From Agrypnia vestita (Eukaryota; Arthropoda; Insecta; Trichoptera; Phryganeidae): a stretch of DNA of 64,000 bases. A program made the position numbers and the translations under genes. The first letter of the stretch is position 1. Every line of letters begins with the position of its first letter. The notes below the pieces were generated by a model, which was not told where the DNA came from, did not search any database, and saw nothing but the letters and a program-made list of their open reading frames with translations. The stretch lies in NCBI GenBank assembly GCA_016648135.1, contig JADDOH010002110.1:1-64000 (forward strand), written 5' to 3'. This document shows, piece after piece, positions 11,491 to 23,201 of the stretch.

Positions 11491-11879
11491 TTAAATTATA
11501 ATCCGTTGATTGTCATCTCAGCACATAAATATAAAATATATTGTTATAATTATAATCACTCTGTTGTCTATCTTTTGTGAAGACAATATCGCGGAGGTGG
11601 AGCAATAAGGAAATATTAGCCCTTGCTAAGCGCCGACTGGACCACTGTTGCATTGCCTCATTCAATGCACACTTCTCCGTTCTGCTGACATTTTGGCAAA
11701 CCAGTGCAAATTATTCCTTCACAATAGTCCAAACGTGAGACCACAAAGGCATTAACTATTGGTTTTGCTTCTTCAGAAGGCTTTTAGTACTATTATTGTT
11801 GTCTGAAATCGGGTCAAATATAAACATAGCGAAATTTGTGTAAATTGCTTTTCTATAAATATAAAACTCGGTTATCAGT

Positions 11880-12240
11880 AGAATCAAAACTTTTTCTTGC
11901 AATACAAGATTTTTCTTAGCATAGACTTATTCGTAGATAAGAATAATATATTCTTTAGGAAAAACTTAAAATAATGAATTAATAGGCTTAAAATCATCGT
12001 ACAACGCACACGGAAATACACACCACCACACATACATACGCACACGCACACACACACACACACATACACACACACACACATACACATTCACACATACACA
12101 TTCACACGTCGCTTACAATATATATTATTGTGAGCGATTAATAGATGTATGGAGCAGATATTATTCAATTGTTTCAATCTTTTCCTTGTAATTCATTTTT
12201 ATGCATTGTAAGCTTCAATTACAATTAATAAAAAATAAAA
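11880..12240 (+). mobile_element. Retroelement 3' region with internal CA microsatellite, copy 1
   Basis: A CA-rich microsatellite (about 12005-12105) is flanked by GCATAGACTTATTCG on the left and GAGCGATTAATAGATGTATGGAGCAGATATTATTC on the right, ending in GCTTCAATTACAATTAATAAAAAATAAAAA. The same frame surrounds the CA tract at 26885-27010. Two separate CA tracts sharing both flanks must be copies of one transposed element; the A-rich end suggests a non-LTR retrotransposon 3' UTR. Any cysteine/valine-rich reading frame here is just the repeat. Confidence 0.7.
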
Positions 12241-12777
12241 AGTATTTTTATGAACAATTCATTAAAAATTTACCCGTTTATATATTATGCATGCATACAC
12301 GGAATAAATCAATATTTTTTTCTATTTTCAAACGAAGCTGAACGCCTGAGCTTTGCAAAATGCTTGCTGGTTAATTAGATCAATAAGCTTGCACGCAACA
12401 AAGCAGCAAACACGAATATAACTGCGATTTCGTTTATAATGGGTAAACTTCAAAATAAATTTATGAAGTCATATTAATAATTGATAAAGCAGTTACATTG
12501 TGGTGCCAAATTATTATTTTATTTCTTACTAAACTAAACTTCATACCGCATATATGTGGAGTGATTTTGTCACTCATAATAATGTTTTGTGGGAAAAAGT
12601 CCCTCTCATCATTAATTACTAATATCATCATCATCATCAGGTACTGCTCTTCTCGAAGCTATAGTAGTGATAATAACTCAATCTTTGTAATACACGTACA
12701 AGTTTAGTATGAATTTAACAAGTAGAGACTTAACGTATACCTCACTGATCCAGTAAAGATATACTGTAACTTATAGA
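12241..12777. other. AT-rich DNA without recognised features
   Basis: Nothing beyond short (ATC)n sequence near 12628 was seen. The last ten bases, AACTTATAGA, are the left target duplication of the next element. Confidence 0.4.
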
Positions 12778-13198
12778 CTTCTTCTTCCTCTCGTGCCCTG
12801 TCCGTTTACCGGACGTTGGCTATCATGTTGGCTACGCGGACTTTGTTTACTGCGGCCCGAAACAGCTCCACAGTAGACTGGCCAAACCACTGTCTCAGGT
12901 TTTTCAGCCCTGAAGTCCTTCTTCTTCCAGGGCCCCGACTTCCGGCAATCTTTCCCTGCATTATACGATGCAAGATCTCGTATTTCTCTGGATGTCTCAT
13001 CACATGTCCTAGATATTGAAGTTTTCGGATTTTTATTGTTTTAATAACTTCTTTTTCTTTATTCTTCCGAGCCATCTTCATTCGTAACTCTGTCCATCCA
13101 GCTTACTTTGGGAATTCTTCTGTAGATGCACATCTCGAATGCCTCAAGTCGCCTTAGCAGTTCTTCGGTAAGCGTCCATGCTTCCATACTTCACTTCC
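12778..13198 (-). mobile_element. RTE-type LINE 3' end with 10-bp target-site duplication
   Basis: The minus-strand translation gives TEELLRRLEAFEMCIYRRI, then in another frame IRKLQYLGHVMRHPEKY, GRRRTSGLKNLRQWFG and ELFRAAVNKVRVANMIANVR, the C-terminal end of RTE-like endonuclease/reverse-transcriptase polyproteins. One frameshift near 13081 joins the two parts. The 3' tail is GAAGAAGAAG-like at 12780-12792. AACTTATAGA occurs exactly at 12768-12777 and 13199-13208, so this is a 421-bp 5'-truncated insertion with both edges defined. Confidence 0.9.
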
Positions 13199-13574
13199 AA
13201 CTTATAGATATTGAAAATGAAGGAAAACACTCAGAAATATTCCGGTAAGTATCTCTATGTAAGTGTACAATAGCTCTTTTTTTACATACCTATTATTATT
13301 TTTTATGTTTTAAATTTCTTTTAAATAATTATGTTATAAAACATAAAATTTAATTCAAAAATATTACTCATTATATAAAATTAAGCTACTTATACTTATT
13401 GCGGCGATGCACAGTGGTTGCCTTTTGAATATTGAAATTTGGCAGGAGTGTATCATCACCGGAATGGTACGCTACGCATAGATTTTATAATATATTCTTT
13501 AGCATCAAAGGGTAATGTTTGTTAGTAATTTTTCTGCTTTATCACATTTTTTACAGAGTATAATATAATTTACT

Positions 13575-13618
13575 ATCTTTATAATTGCGTTGCTTATAAA
13601 TATAAGCAACGCAATTAT
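13575..13618. repeat. Perfect 21-bp inverted repeat, 2-base loop
   Basis: The arm 13575-13595 is the exact reverse complement of 13598-13618, with AA between. There is no other copy in the window. A perfect arm in such AT-rich and otherwise decayed DNA suggests a recent event. Confidence 0.9.
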
Positions 13619-13994
13619 AAATATTATGAATAGTATAATGCTAAGCTAAAATTTACATTTTTGTACTTTCTTCACAAGTTGAAGATAAATTATTTTTTTC
13701 ATTCAGTCCACACTAATTTACACTGGCCCACTTTTATAGAATGTAGGTACTGATTGATCATTTGTACCTGAAGAAAGTATAAAATGAATAAAACCGTTTT
13801 TGTAATGTGGCCTATTATTGATATCAATGACACCAAAATTTCAGTTAATTCCAAATAAACAACACTTATCTTAGCCACCATATCTGCCCGCAGGGTCTAC
13901 AACAGAAATTGACGGTAGCCGATTTCTTTTTACTGGTAAACAATAAATTAGTATTTAATAATAGGCACGTAGTATTAAGTATCAAATCTTTATT

Positions 13995-14660
13995 TTTTTA
14001 ACGATTAAGTGAACGAGTTTGTGTACTTGGGAAGTATTTTTAGTAGAGACGGCAAGACTGAGAATGATATCGAAAGGAGAGTGACTGAGGGAAACAAAGT
14101 TAATGGTGCTCTAAATGCAATTATGGCCAAAGAATCTGTCAAAAGAAGCAAGACTAGCGGTATATAATGGCGTTCTAGTGCCAACTCTGATGTATCGAAG
14201 TGAGGCCTGGAATTGGCAAAAGAGGAATGATAGTAGACTGAATGCGGAAATGCGGTCACTAAGACGATTGTGCGGAAAATCTTTGGTGTATAGAGTAAAG
14301 AATGACGTGACAAATCAGACGTGAATGCAATGCTGGCTGTAGTGTGGTAGATAGAATAAAGAAAGGAGTGCTAAGATGGTTTGGTCGTGTGGATCGTATG
14401 AACGAGGAAAGGATGGTTAAGAAAATATACGAGGAGAGTGTTGAAGGCAACAGGAACAGAGAGCGTCCGCGAAAGACCTGGCACGATACTATAATTATTT
14501 GAGGATGGCCCTTTTAAAAGCCGCAACAACCTTAGAACTTGTATGAGAACATATATGAATGTGGCCGACGCAAAAGTGGTGTGCCACGATAGAAGAATGT
14601 GGCGTTCAACCTTCTCTGTCTACCCTTTCGGGGAAACGGCGTGATAGTTAGTCAGTTAGT
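13995..14660 (+). mobile_element. LINE ORF2 C-terminal relic
   Basis: Three successive frames give VNEFVYLGSIFSRDGK with DIERRV, then ARLAVYNGVLVPTLMYRSEA and RSLRRLCGKSLVYRVKNDVT, then VLRWFGRVDRMNEERMVKKI and finally WRSTFSVYPFGETA. This is the usual order of the region downstream of the reverse transcriptase in a common insect LINE group. At least two frameshifts and several stops inactivate it. The ending FGETA followed by TGA suggests the natural stop of the ORF. A shorter copy of the same end is at 62640-62775, and 45620-45850 is related. Confidence 0.85.
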
Positions 14661-15189
14661 TGTTGCCAAATGTTGCCAAAACATTTTTAAACGTGCCTCT
14701 CCTCAGACACACTTGTGTGACCCCGGATTAAAGCACACAATAAAATGCTGACTTATCTCATTTTCGAATTATATAAAAAACAATAAAAATAATACTTATT
14801 CTAAATTATTCGTTGGCGAAGTTGTCGACACAGCAACATGTATGCTAATTCGGTATTACGAATTTGGGATGACAGGCCAAACGCTCATATGTAAAGAACT
14901 CCTACAAGTATACCTACATAAAATGAAAATTCGTGAGCCAACCGGCATAAGTACAAAAAGAAATCGGAAAAGTGAACATCATTTTTGAATGGATTTTTAT
15001 ATTTGTAAGAAATCAATTTCATGAAAATTTCATTAATAAACATATACATGTATGTAAATCTTTGTGTTTTAGGCTTTGCGTTGAAAATGACAATTTTCCC
15101 ATAAATCCCAGTCTATTCCAGAGTGTTCCAGAATGTTGTAGAGTATTCGAGAAATTTCGATAGTGCATAATTCCATCCTATTCTACTTT
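14661..15189. other. Unassigned DNA
   Basis: No gene, RNA or repeat with a partner was recognised. Confidence 0.4.
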
Positions 15190-15330
15190 TTGTACTGTGA
15201 GCCTTCGGATCATTATATTGTTATGTAAAACTCTACCGATCCAGCATATTCTTCGAAGCCGTCTGTGTATCCACATCGCAAATACTTCTGATCGCTTTAG
15301 CAGTATTTCAGATTGGTTCCATGTTTCCTA
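15190..15330 (-). mobile_element. LINE ORF2 fragment
   Basis: The minus-strand frame reads EILLKRSEVFAMWIHRRLRR and ICWIGRVLHNN, matching the L-x-R-L-E-x-F-E-M-W-x-Y-R-R-x-L-R-I-x-W segment of RTE-like LINEs (compare 12778-13198). The relic is short and abuts a (CAT)n(CTT)n tract at 15332-15374. Beyond that tract, ACTGCATCGACAAGG occurs twice (about 15400 and 15437). Confidence 0.7.
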
Positions 15331-15331
15331 C

Positions 15332-15374
15332 TCATCATCATCATCATCATCTTCTTCTTCTTCTTCTTCTTCCC
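15332..15374 (+). repeat. CAT/CTT trinucleotide microsatellite
   Basis: Six CAT units are followed by about eight CTT units. Serine-rich and aspartate/glutamate-rich open frames through this tract on the two strands are products of the repeat. Confidence 0.95.
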
Positions 15375-16187
15375 CTAGTCCTATTCGGATCGGTGAACCA
15401 CTGCATCGACAAGGCGTCGGTTTCCATGATCCTACTGCATCGACAAGGAATCGTTTCCATAATTTCATTCCACATAAGTACAGAGAACTTATAAAAGATC
15501 CTATTATTCTCATTTCTCAAATTTAAGTAGAACTGATCAACAATAGTTAAAGATAATGTTTTTATCGCATATTTATGTCTTTAACCTTGCACTTTCTCAA
15601 AAAATTTCTAATTTTCTTTCTTTTCATTATTTAAAAATGCATTTAATATTGTCTTTATATCATATATTTTGAAAATGTAATTCTTAATGAGAGAGAGCAC
15701 AGCTACTAACTAGCCCGTCAGCAACTAATCACTAATATATCAATAATTATAATGCAGTATTTTTAATAAATAAATTATATTATAATAATTGATTTCTTTG
15801 TGATCAATCAAGTCAGAAAGTTAATAACATTATATTATTTGTGGATTTGGCATTAATGTTAAAGAGAATATTCATGGTGATCATTTAATTGGGTAAAAAT
15901 ATAAACTAGGTACTGACAAAATGAGCCGGAGCTAAGGTGCTTATGATTTACATTGTAATAGTAAATACATCGGTCGTGGTCTAACTAGTCATAACTTTTC
16001 TGAATTTGCGAACCACATTATGGATTATATCTAAGCATTACTTTCATTCATGAACCATTAAACTTCTTCATCGTAAATGCAAAAAATCTATAATTTTGAT
16101 AGTTTAGAACTAAAAAGTAATTTGAACTCGGGTATTGGTTTGATTAGAGATTCTGATGCTCTCGTAACTTGACTCGTAAAAAGTGTA

Positions 16188-16265
16188 ACTTGTTGGTACA
16201 GTGGTCATAATCCTAGCCTAGTTATCTGGTTGTTGGTGGTTCGAGTCCTATTCCTGGACACCAAC
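16188..16265 (+). repeat. tRNA-derived SINE head
   Basis: TGGTACAGTGG (16195-16205) fits the polymerase III A box and GGTTCGAGTCC (16238-16248) is an exact B box. They are 32 bases apart, the spacing of a tRNA. The ends pair only at GTGT/ACAC, so it does not fold as a working tRNA; a SINE head or tRNA relic is the better reading. Confidence 0.6.
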
Positions 16266-17879
16266 AGATTAGTCTTATTTTCATACCAGCGATTAGCTTA
16301 GTTTGAAAATAACAACTAAAACTATATCTTAATTCACAAAGAGGTAACATACTTTATGTTTTTCACCCAATTTAATGTTAATAATGTATTTATTTCAATG
16401 TACGGCACAGAAGTACCAATTACATAATAATATATACAAGAAATCCGAAAAGTAGAAAAGCAAAAAAATTGACAATATAGTAAACATAGTTGTTTAAACA
16501 GTAATTTAGAAATAGGAGATATGAAGTATATACAAGATTAAACAAATAAGTATAATAATTTGTTTGTGATTGCATTATGATTTGAGGACAGCGAGGTGTA
16601 GAGCTTTTAGTAGCGAATCTTTTTATTGTGCTAAACTGAAATCAAAGATAAATATCAGAGACATGCGCACAGGTGTGTTACCTAGCTTGTGCAGTCTAGG
16701 TACAAGAGAGTTAAAATGCGAGTTGGTTCTAGTGTTGTCACAATAGAATAGTGTAGGTATTCGAGTAGCTCTTTCAGGCGTAAAACATAAATAAACACAA
16801 AATATCAGGGGTGTCAAAATGCGAGTTAATAATTTTGTAGAGTAAAATCAAATCAGATACATCTCTCCTGCTGGATAATGGTAACTATCCAGTAAAAAAA
16901 ATTAATCTTGTGTAGTTGATATTTTCAATTGGGATTTGAAGTTATTATTTTGGTTATGGTATAAAAACAATTAAATAAAAACACGTTTTTGTTTCTGCTT
17001 TAACCCATTATATTTCTGGACCATAAATTGTATCACCTGAAAACTTGTACTGCGTGGGTTTGATTTTAGAAATTGCAAAATTAAGAAATGAAGCGTAAGT
17101 GTGATATTTTTTCATGAGAAATTTATTAAAACATCACAGTTAACATTTCTAGGTGACATTTAAATGTGCCAAAAAACGCGTTTTTTTTCTCTGATTCTTG
17201 TGTATAGTATCCCTGTATAGAATATACTTTTCTGGTTCATCAATCTCCACATTATGAACAGTTTCACGACACATTTTACAGAGGAAGCCACCGACTGAGC
17301 AAATTCTTGTTATAAAATATACCCGTTTATATTTTTATTAAGAAGTCATATTCGCATGCAAATTTAAAGAAGTCTTCATTTAAAAATCGACAAAATACCT
17401 GAAAATGAATCGCACAGGTTTCAAATTCGTATAAAAAATTAAATAAATTCCAAATTTAATTCACTAATCGCATAACGGCGGATCGATGCGTTTGAGATTA
17501 GGTGTTGAAGTCGCATGAGACGCACAAATATCTCCATATCACAAGAACTCAAAACGTGGAGAGACTCTCAAGTACAGGATCGCGGAGTATGTTTGATAAT
17601 GTAGGATTTATGATTCGGATAATAATATAATGAAACGATTAATGTATTTTATATGTATTCTTAAGTATTTCTGTGCATTTTCATGTATCCTCAAGTACTC
17701 GTATATAATCTTTTGTTATTCTTTGACAAATTATGAATTTAATTTGCAATTAATTGCAGTCACAATTTTATACATGTATATATATATTTTTTATTTATGT
17801 ATTTAATTATTAAGAAATCGTAACAGTTTTTAAACATATAATGTGTTCATTTTATAGACCAACTAAAAAAATTCACCGA
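16266..17879. other. Mostly unassigned AT-rich DNA; possible LINE relic at 16500-16820 (-)
   Basis: The minus-strand frame at 16817-16623 reads NTRTNSHFNSLVPRLHKLGN and then SLIFIFDFSLAQ, with a weak likeness to LINE C-termini (N-T-R...P-R...Y-N-x-L-P). The rest has no gene signal. A less AT-rich block at 17460-17590 has no partner in the window. Confidence 0.3.
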
Positions 17880-18600
17880 TTTTTTAGTTTTAGTTAGTTT
17901 TATTTAGTTTTACTTTAGTTTAGAACAATGTTAGATAAGATATTTTTAAGTTAATTATTTTGAATTAATTAATGAACAGTAGTAAGTAACAAACAATGTT
18001 AAGAATGAATAATGGTAAGTGATTGAATGTGAAAAAAGAAAAAGTATGTCAAGAAATGTGTTAAATATGGGTGAAAAAGGATGAGAAGGTAGGAGGAGTC
18101 AGAATAGCGGTGGAGGAAGAGAAGATTAGGTATAGTGAGTGAATGGTCAAAGTCGATTTAGTACATATAATCTAAAGCATTCTTTTAAACTCAGTAAGAC
18201 CAATGTTGGAGAGGCCAATATCGATACAATTATTATTGAAAGCTTTGCATGCGCGATATAAAAATGTATTTTGTGTATGGGATGTTCCATTTCTCGGTAC
18301 ATGAAAGAGCACGTTTTGTCGGGTGTCGGGTTTGCAGGGAACATGAAAAGAGATTAAGTCCAGTTGATAGGGACAGTCGAGATATCCTCTCAGTAGTTTA
18401 AATAATAGTGTTAGATCAGCACGTGCTCTTTGCTGTTCCAGAGTTTTTAAGTTGTGGAAATGCAGTGCTTCGTGATAAGAGTCAAAAAGATAAGTTAAAT
18501 CTAGTGTTGAGGTGGCGAAGAAACTTCTTTTGTATCTGTTCAAGTCTCGCAATGTATGTAATTTTTTGCGGGTTCCACACTTTTACAGCGTAATGAAAGA
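17880..18600 (-). mobile_element. Jockey/CR1-type LINE 3' end, copy 1
   Basis: The minus strand encodes AVKVWNPQKITYIARLEQIQ-KKF, then after a frameshift near 18490 YLFDSYHEALHFHNLKTLEQ, LTLLFKLLRGYLDCP, LFHVPRNGTSHTQNTFLYRA and a stop at 18172. This is the I-W-x-P...I-E-x-V-Q-x-x-F...L...R-R...L...N.G...P region that closes many CR1/Jockey-like ORF2s. A 3' UTR extends to about 17880, and matches 22385-22740 (for example GGTCAAAGTCGATTTAGT). The copy is 5'-truncated and shifted. Confidence 0.8.
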
Positions 18601-19914
18601 ATCCTGAGAAATTTATGAACGATTGGAATCACTTGTAATGTCATTATGGAAAAAAACTAGGATTAAGCCTCTAGGTCCTTGAGGCTTAACTTTAGTTCAT
18701 TGGAATGTATTGGAAGGTCCTAGGACTTTCGGTCGGGAAATGGCGGGAACAAACTAAAAACGTCTGCAATGTTCGGAAATACAGCGTGTTTATCATAAAA
18801 GCGGCCATAGCTTAAGTTTTATTTTGACGTTTTTTTTTCGAAATTAGCGACAAGCGGGCGATCAGTGATACCAGTGACGTGCAGATTAATAAGGCGAAGT
18901 ACTTACCTGCGATATTTGCAACAGAAATTTCTCGAAAGTGTTATCCAGCGATAATAATTCGCTTCATAATTTATCAATCACCTATAAGAATTTATAGACG
19001 ATTGATAAATAATGAAGCAGTGTGATTTAAATAATAGTGTTTTACTTTAATACGTGTTAAGTGATTTTGCCCATTTAATAATTTATTAATCACTAATTTA
19101 TAAATCGCTAGTTAATTTCTAGTGTTTTCATTTGTCTTCCAAAGCCATGACACATGACAGCAGGTTTTAGGTTCTCAAAAATTATTTAAATGATGACCAC
19201 GTCTATCGATTTTTTTATATATGTTGACGTTCCTGCTGTACAAGATATCATAATATATGAATGCAGTTTTCCACAAACTAAACTCAATGGTGTAGGTACT
19301 TCTTGCTAAGAAATTACATACATATGTATAATATAATTAAATTCCATGATCAATGCCAAAATGGTGATTAGTTTTCAAACCTCATCAAAATACAATTACA
19401 TTTTCATAGAAAATGTCTGATTTAAATTTTCAATGTATGAATGACCACAATAATAATTTTCCACTTTCTAATTATTTAAAATCAAGACTACTAATTTTAT
19501 ACTGAACCACAATCATTTCTATACTAAAATTGTCCATGAGGAGTGATTTCAAACAACGTCCAAATTATAAATTTAAAGTTCATAATTATTTTTAAAAGTT
19601 GCAAGTCCATCATATAAGTGATTATTAGTCGCCTTGTAAATATTTTATTCCTTTTTACGCAGCACCATAATTTTTACTCGTCACTCACCGTTACACTTGA
19701 TTACATCTGTTACACCTGATCTTGATCAGATCAAAATAAATATCCAGAAATTTTCACAAAGCAAAAGAAACAAAGATGAATTATAACTGTTGCAATGTGT
19801 CTATATAATTTATAAAGTTTTTTTGCGTTACACATTCGTATTGTTGTAAACTTTCCTTCCGCTTTGCGCGGACGGGACGTTGCTTCGAAGCGGGCATTTC
19901 AAAAGCGTTTCTTC
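18601..19914. other. Unassigned DNA
   Basis: No gene is supported. An inverted repeat at 18961-19018 has 19-bp arms with one mismatch around a 20-base spacer and may be part of an old MITE. CCAGTGACGTGCAG near 18869 resembles a hAT end but no partner end was found. Confidence 0.4.
18961..19018. repeat. Inverted repeat, 19-bp arms
   Basis: GCTTCATAATTTATCAATC at 18961-18979 faces GATTGATAAATAATGAAGC at 19000-19018, with one mismatch and a 20-base spacer. Confidence 0.85.
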
Positions 19915-19947
19915 AGTGCTGATTCGGCTCGAGAATCAAGCGGTCAT
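19913..19947 (+). promoter_or_regulatory. TATA-less core promoter: initiator plus DPE
   Basis: TCAGT (19914-19917 with T at 19913-19914) gives an initiator with A+1 at 19915. GGTCAT lies at 19942-19947, exactly +28 to +33, and matches the arthropod DPE consensus RGWYVT at every base. No TATA box is visible near -30, as is usual for DPE promoters. It stands in the most CpG-rich block of this part of the window (about 19860-20110). In flies, DPE promoters are common at developmental regulators with long introns; applying that here is inference. Confidence 0.55.
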
Positions 19948-20461
19948 GCGCCGTGCGTCCGTCGCCACCTGCTTCAGTACGATCGACCTTAACACACCTG
20001 TTGATAAGTATCAAATTCCTCCGGCGCGAATTTGAATTTCTAAACGGACGATCGCGTCCAGTGCCGCGCGAAAACAGACCTACGGCCGTCTTGCGTAAGG
20101 GTTCAAGTCGCCCGAGAGACTGTTGAAAATTTCTTTCGTTAATGACAGAGCGGGCTGGAAATATCGTTTTAAGGTCATACTCGGTGCCTCTGCATTTTAA
20201 AAGACTTTAATTTGTTGTTAACTGTTATATCACTAAATATTGTAAATAAAACGCGGGCCGGTTCGATCGGCGAGTTCGACATGTTGATTGAAGACAGCTT
20301 CTGTGTCTTGCGACCATTTTTAAAATGTTGAAAGTTGATTTTAAAAGTAGTTGACATGCTGCGTATGTGATGAAAAGTGCTTAGTTTGCAAACCATAATT
20401 TGGATTTTAATCATTTTTGATTACTACCGGATTATTGTGGATAAAGACAGCCCATCAATTC
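19915..20461 (+). other. Candidate first exon (largely non-coding)
   Basis: The region runs from the initiator at 19915 to a splice donor, CAATTC|GTAAGTA, with the intron G at 20462. A weaker alternative donor is TTGC|GTAAGG near 20094. The only reading frame starting in the CpG-rich part is a 29-codon ATG frame at 19946 ending TGA, which would be an upstream ORF. The downstream half is AT-rich with no coding signal, so a 5' UTR exon is more likely than a coding one. No acceptor or second exon could be tied to it. Confidence 0.35.
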
Positions 20462-20789
20462 GTAAGTACAATATTTAATAAAATCAGTGTGTATTAAATA
20501 CTTTGTAGAATGTACCTTCTTATAATTGGTTAACATGATGATTAATATTTTGATGATATATGATTTTTTAATATTTTTAGTAATTATATTCGGGGCCTAA
20601 TCAAAATCCAAACAAGTCAACATTTGGCCTATACATAATAATTTACTGTTGTTATTGATTTAATGTAATTCAACAAAAAATTAAAATTTACTAAAGGATA
20701 ATATTTTATTGAAGAGTAAACATATTAGTAATTCTCACAAGAGTAATTTTTGAAAAATATTTACATTATTTTTTAAACGCTTCTAATAG

Positions 20790-20925
20790 GCCCAATTACT
20801 GAAGCGATACACGTAATAAAAGCACCCAAGCTTGAGTAAATCACACATATTAATTATAACCCCACTGGAAATCGAACCCGGAACCCCCGGTTTGAGAAGA
20901 CAGTGTCATGCCCACTGGCCTACAA
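20790..20925 (-). repeat. tRNA-derived SINE, family S, copy 1
   Basis: On the minus strand TGTAGGCCAGTGGGC (A box region) is followed by CACTGTCTTCTCA and GGGTTCGATTTCC (B box, 20880-20868). After the tRNA-like head comes TTACTCAAGCTTGGGTG and AGTAATTGGGCCT. The copy at 52561-52725 shows the same head and the same non-tRNA body, which marks this as a SINE rather than a tRNA gene. Confidence 0.75.
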
Positions 20926-21789
20926 AAGCAGCTATAACAAAAAAGTTACTAGACAAATACGTCATATTTTTAACATGGTGACTACATATTTTATTCAGTA
21001 CAATAAACGTCAAAAATACGTTTTGACTCTTATTTATGAATTTAGTTTTTACAACACATCACCTGTCAGCTTTAAATTAATAAATAAATACAAACCTAGT
21101 ACTTATCCAGATACTCGAAATAAAATGTTTTTCTATAATATAAAATTTAAAATTGCAAAAATACGTGTGCTAAATTTTCATTCCTTCCTTGCTTTCCATT
21201 AAATTGTACACATTATATGTATAGAAACGCGCGATGTTTGCATATAACCGCGAGCAATTACTAATTGTACTGACACGATTTATTTATTTTCATATGCAAC
21301 TAACCCGGATGTTGGGAGGGAAAATGTTACTATCAATTATGATTAAGATACGTGATATGATTGACATAACGTTAGATTGACTATAGACACGAAGGTGTCA
21401 AATTTAGAAGCATTGGTCAGCATAATTAATGCAAGTGAAGAAAATAAAACGAATTGGAACATTACTAATAAATGTACCTGCATATATTTTTTTACATATG
21501 ATTTTTTACAACAATGATAACCAATAGATATTCATAATCAAATTATTATATATGTTATATCTCCCCAAAAAAATCAAAAAAATATGTGGTGAGGGATAAT
21601 CACTTACAAAGGAAATTTTTTTACCAATAAAACAAAAATGGAATTACAAAAGAATTCCTATGTTAGATTTTTTAAGTAGGTAAATAGTGTAATACATTAG
21701 TTATATAATTTAAGTTAACAAATAATGAGAATTATGGTTATGTATGTGTATATAAAATATGTGGCATATTTATTACATATTCTTGAAGT
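20926..21789. other. AT-rich DNA without recognised features
   Basis: No gene is supported; the 99-codon open stretch from 20903 begins inside the SINE and has no known domain. Confidence 0.4.
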
Positions 21790-22195
21790 GAGACTTCAAC
21801 TTGTACTCATCATCATACTGTAATCATCAAATTTTTTTAATTTTGCGGGTAAATTATTAAAATTGAGTATACTTCTATATAGAAAACCATTTTGAAAATA
21901 TGTGGTACTGTATTAAGGTATTTTTATTCATATTTGCTCGAGTGACGCGTTTGTAAAATATAAGTTTTTTTTTTAATATTTGTAATATCGAATATTTCAT
22001 ATAAATTATGTCAACTGTATTAACTTTAAATATGTTAAATAAAGTTTCTGTTCTGAATTTTTGGGGTTTCTTCAAAATTATTTTTATAATTATTCTTTGG
22101 ATTATTCTTATGGGATTCATTGTAATCGCGTACGACCCTCTCTTTATATTTATTTGAATTCTTTGATTTTTAAACATCATAATAAATACCACTAT
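21790..22195 (-). mobile_element. LINE ORF2 C-terminal relic, heavily decayed
   Basis: Minus-strand frames give TRHSSKYE, YLNTVPHIFKMVFYIEVYS and, in another frame, FNNLPAKLKKFDDYSMM. This follows the T-R...N...P...(S)-x-x-Y-x-G-(I/V)-x-x-(Y/F)-N-x-L-P ending of Jockey/CR1-like LINEs. There are frameshifts and stops, and the upstream domains are missing. Confidence 0.6.
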
Positions 22196-22384
22196 TATTA
22201 AAAATTTTATGCAATCAAAAAGGTAAGTCTAGGTGAAATTACACGTCTCTATAATACTATTTAAACAGTTAAAAAAATAATATTAAAAAAAAATCGCTTG
22301 AAAAATGTATTTATTTATTAGGAATCCTAACATTTTCAATAATGATAATGTTAGACCACAGTGTACACTGCATAAATCAGTTGC

Positions 22385-22960
22385 AAATATTCACAGATAT
22401 TTAAGGCGTAGTAAATTAAGTACAAAGTTAGATAAGAGAATATTTTAAAGCTAAGATAATATATTACATTAAGCAACAAATAATATTATAGTAATATATC
22501 AAGAAATGAGTTAAATTAATGAGTATTGATAGTAACACAGGAATAGTGATGGAGAAAGAAAGGTAAGGAGGTAGGAGTCATAGTAGGAGTGGAGGAAGAA
22601 ATGATTAGGTGCAGTGAGTGATTGGTCAAAGTCGATTTAGTGATGATGCTTTCAGTCTATAAGTCGAGTAATGCTCGTGAAATAGTTAGTATAATGGTGC
22701 TAGAATAGAGTACTTATAGCACTCTTTTTTAAGACCAATATTTTAGAGGTTAATATTGATACAATAAATTATCAAGGAATACCTTTAATGTGCGAAATAA
22801 AAATGTGTTTTGGGTATGGGATGTTCTATTTCTTGGAACATGGAAGAGCACGTTCTGTCGGGTTCGTCTGCAGGGAACATGAAAGAAGATTAAGTTCAGT
22901 TGACCGGAACAGTCAAAATATCCTTGCAGTAGTTTAAATAGCATTAGAATCAGCACATAG
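22385..22960 (-). mobile_element. Jockey/CR1-type LINE 3' end, copy 2
   Basis: The minus-strand translation FKLLQGYFDCSGQLNLIFFH, then LFHVPRNRTSHTQNTFLFR, matches copy 1 at 17880-18600 closely. The 3' UTR to about 22385 also matches (GGTCAAAGTCGATTTAGTG and the GGAGGTAGGAGTCA stretch). This copy is truncated sooner at its 5' side (about 22960). Confidence 0.8.
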
Positions 22961-23162
22961 GTTTATAATATATATTAATAAACAGAAAATAAGCTGTATA
23001 AAACCACTATTTATTAAATAATCAAAACGTTACGGGGCCATTCAGGATTAATCATTAATAAGAACAATAAATTAAAATATAACTCTATTGGTTATTCAGC
23101 TCCCATACATTATATATATATTTTCTTTAGGTATGTACAATTTTAATGTTTAATATACGTTG

Positions 23163-23201
23163 TATCCTTATGGAGGGAGTACTGTCCCCGAAACACGTTA
23201 A
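23163..23201 (+). ncRNA. Hammerhead-ribozyme-like motif, damaged core
   Basis: CTTATGGA (23167-23174) replaces CTGATGA, but stem II GGGA/TCCC with loop GTACTG, GAAAC (23190-23194), a two-base spacer AC and GTT (23197-23199) are all present in the right order. The damaged core should prevent cleavage. Confidence 0.4.

Noticed and set aside
11884..12087. Minus-strand frame rich in cysteine and valine.
   Set aside because: It is a translation of the CA microsatellite.
14005..14313. A 102-codon minus-strand frame.
   Set aside because: Antisense to a LINE ORF2 relic whose motifs are clear on the plus strand.
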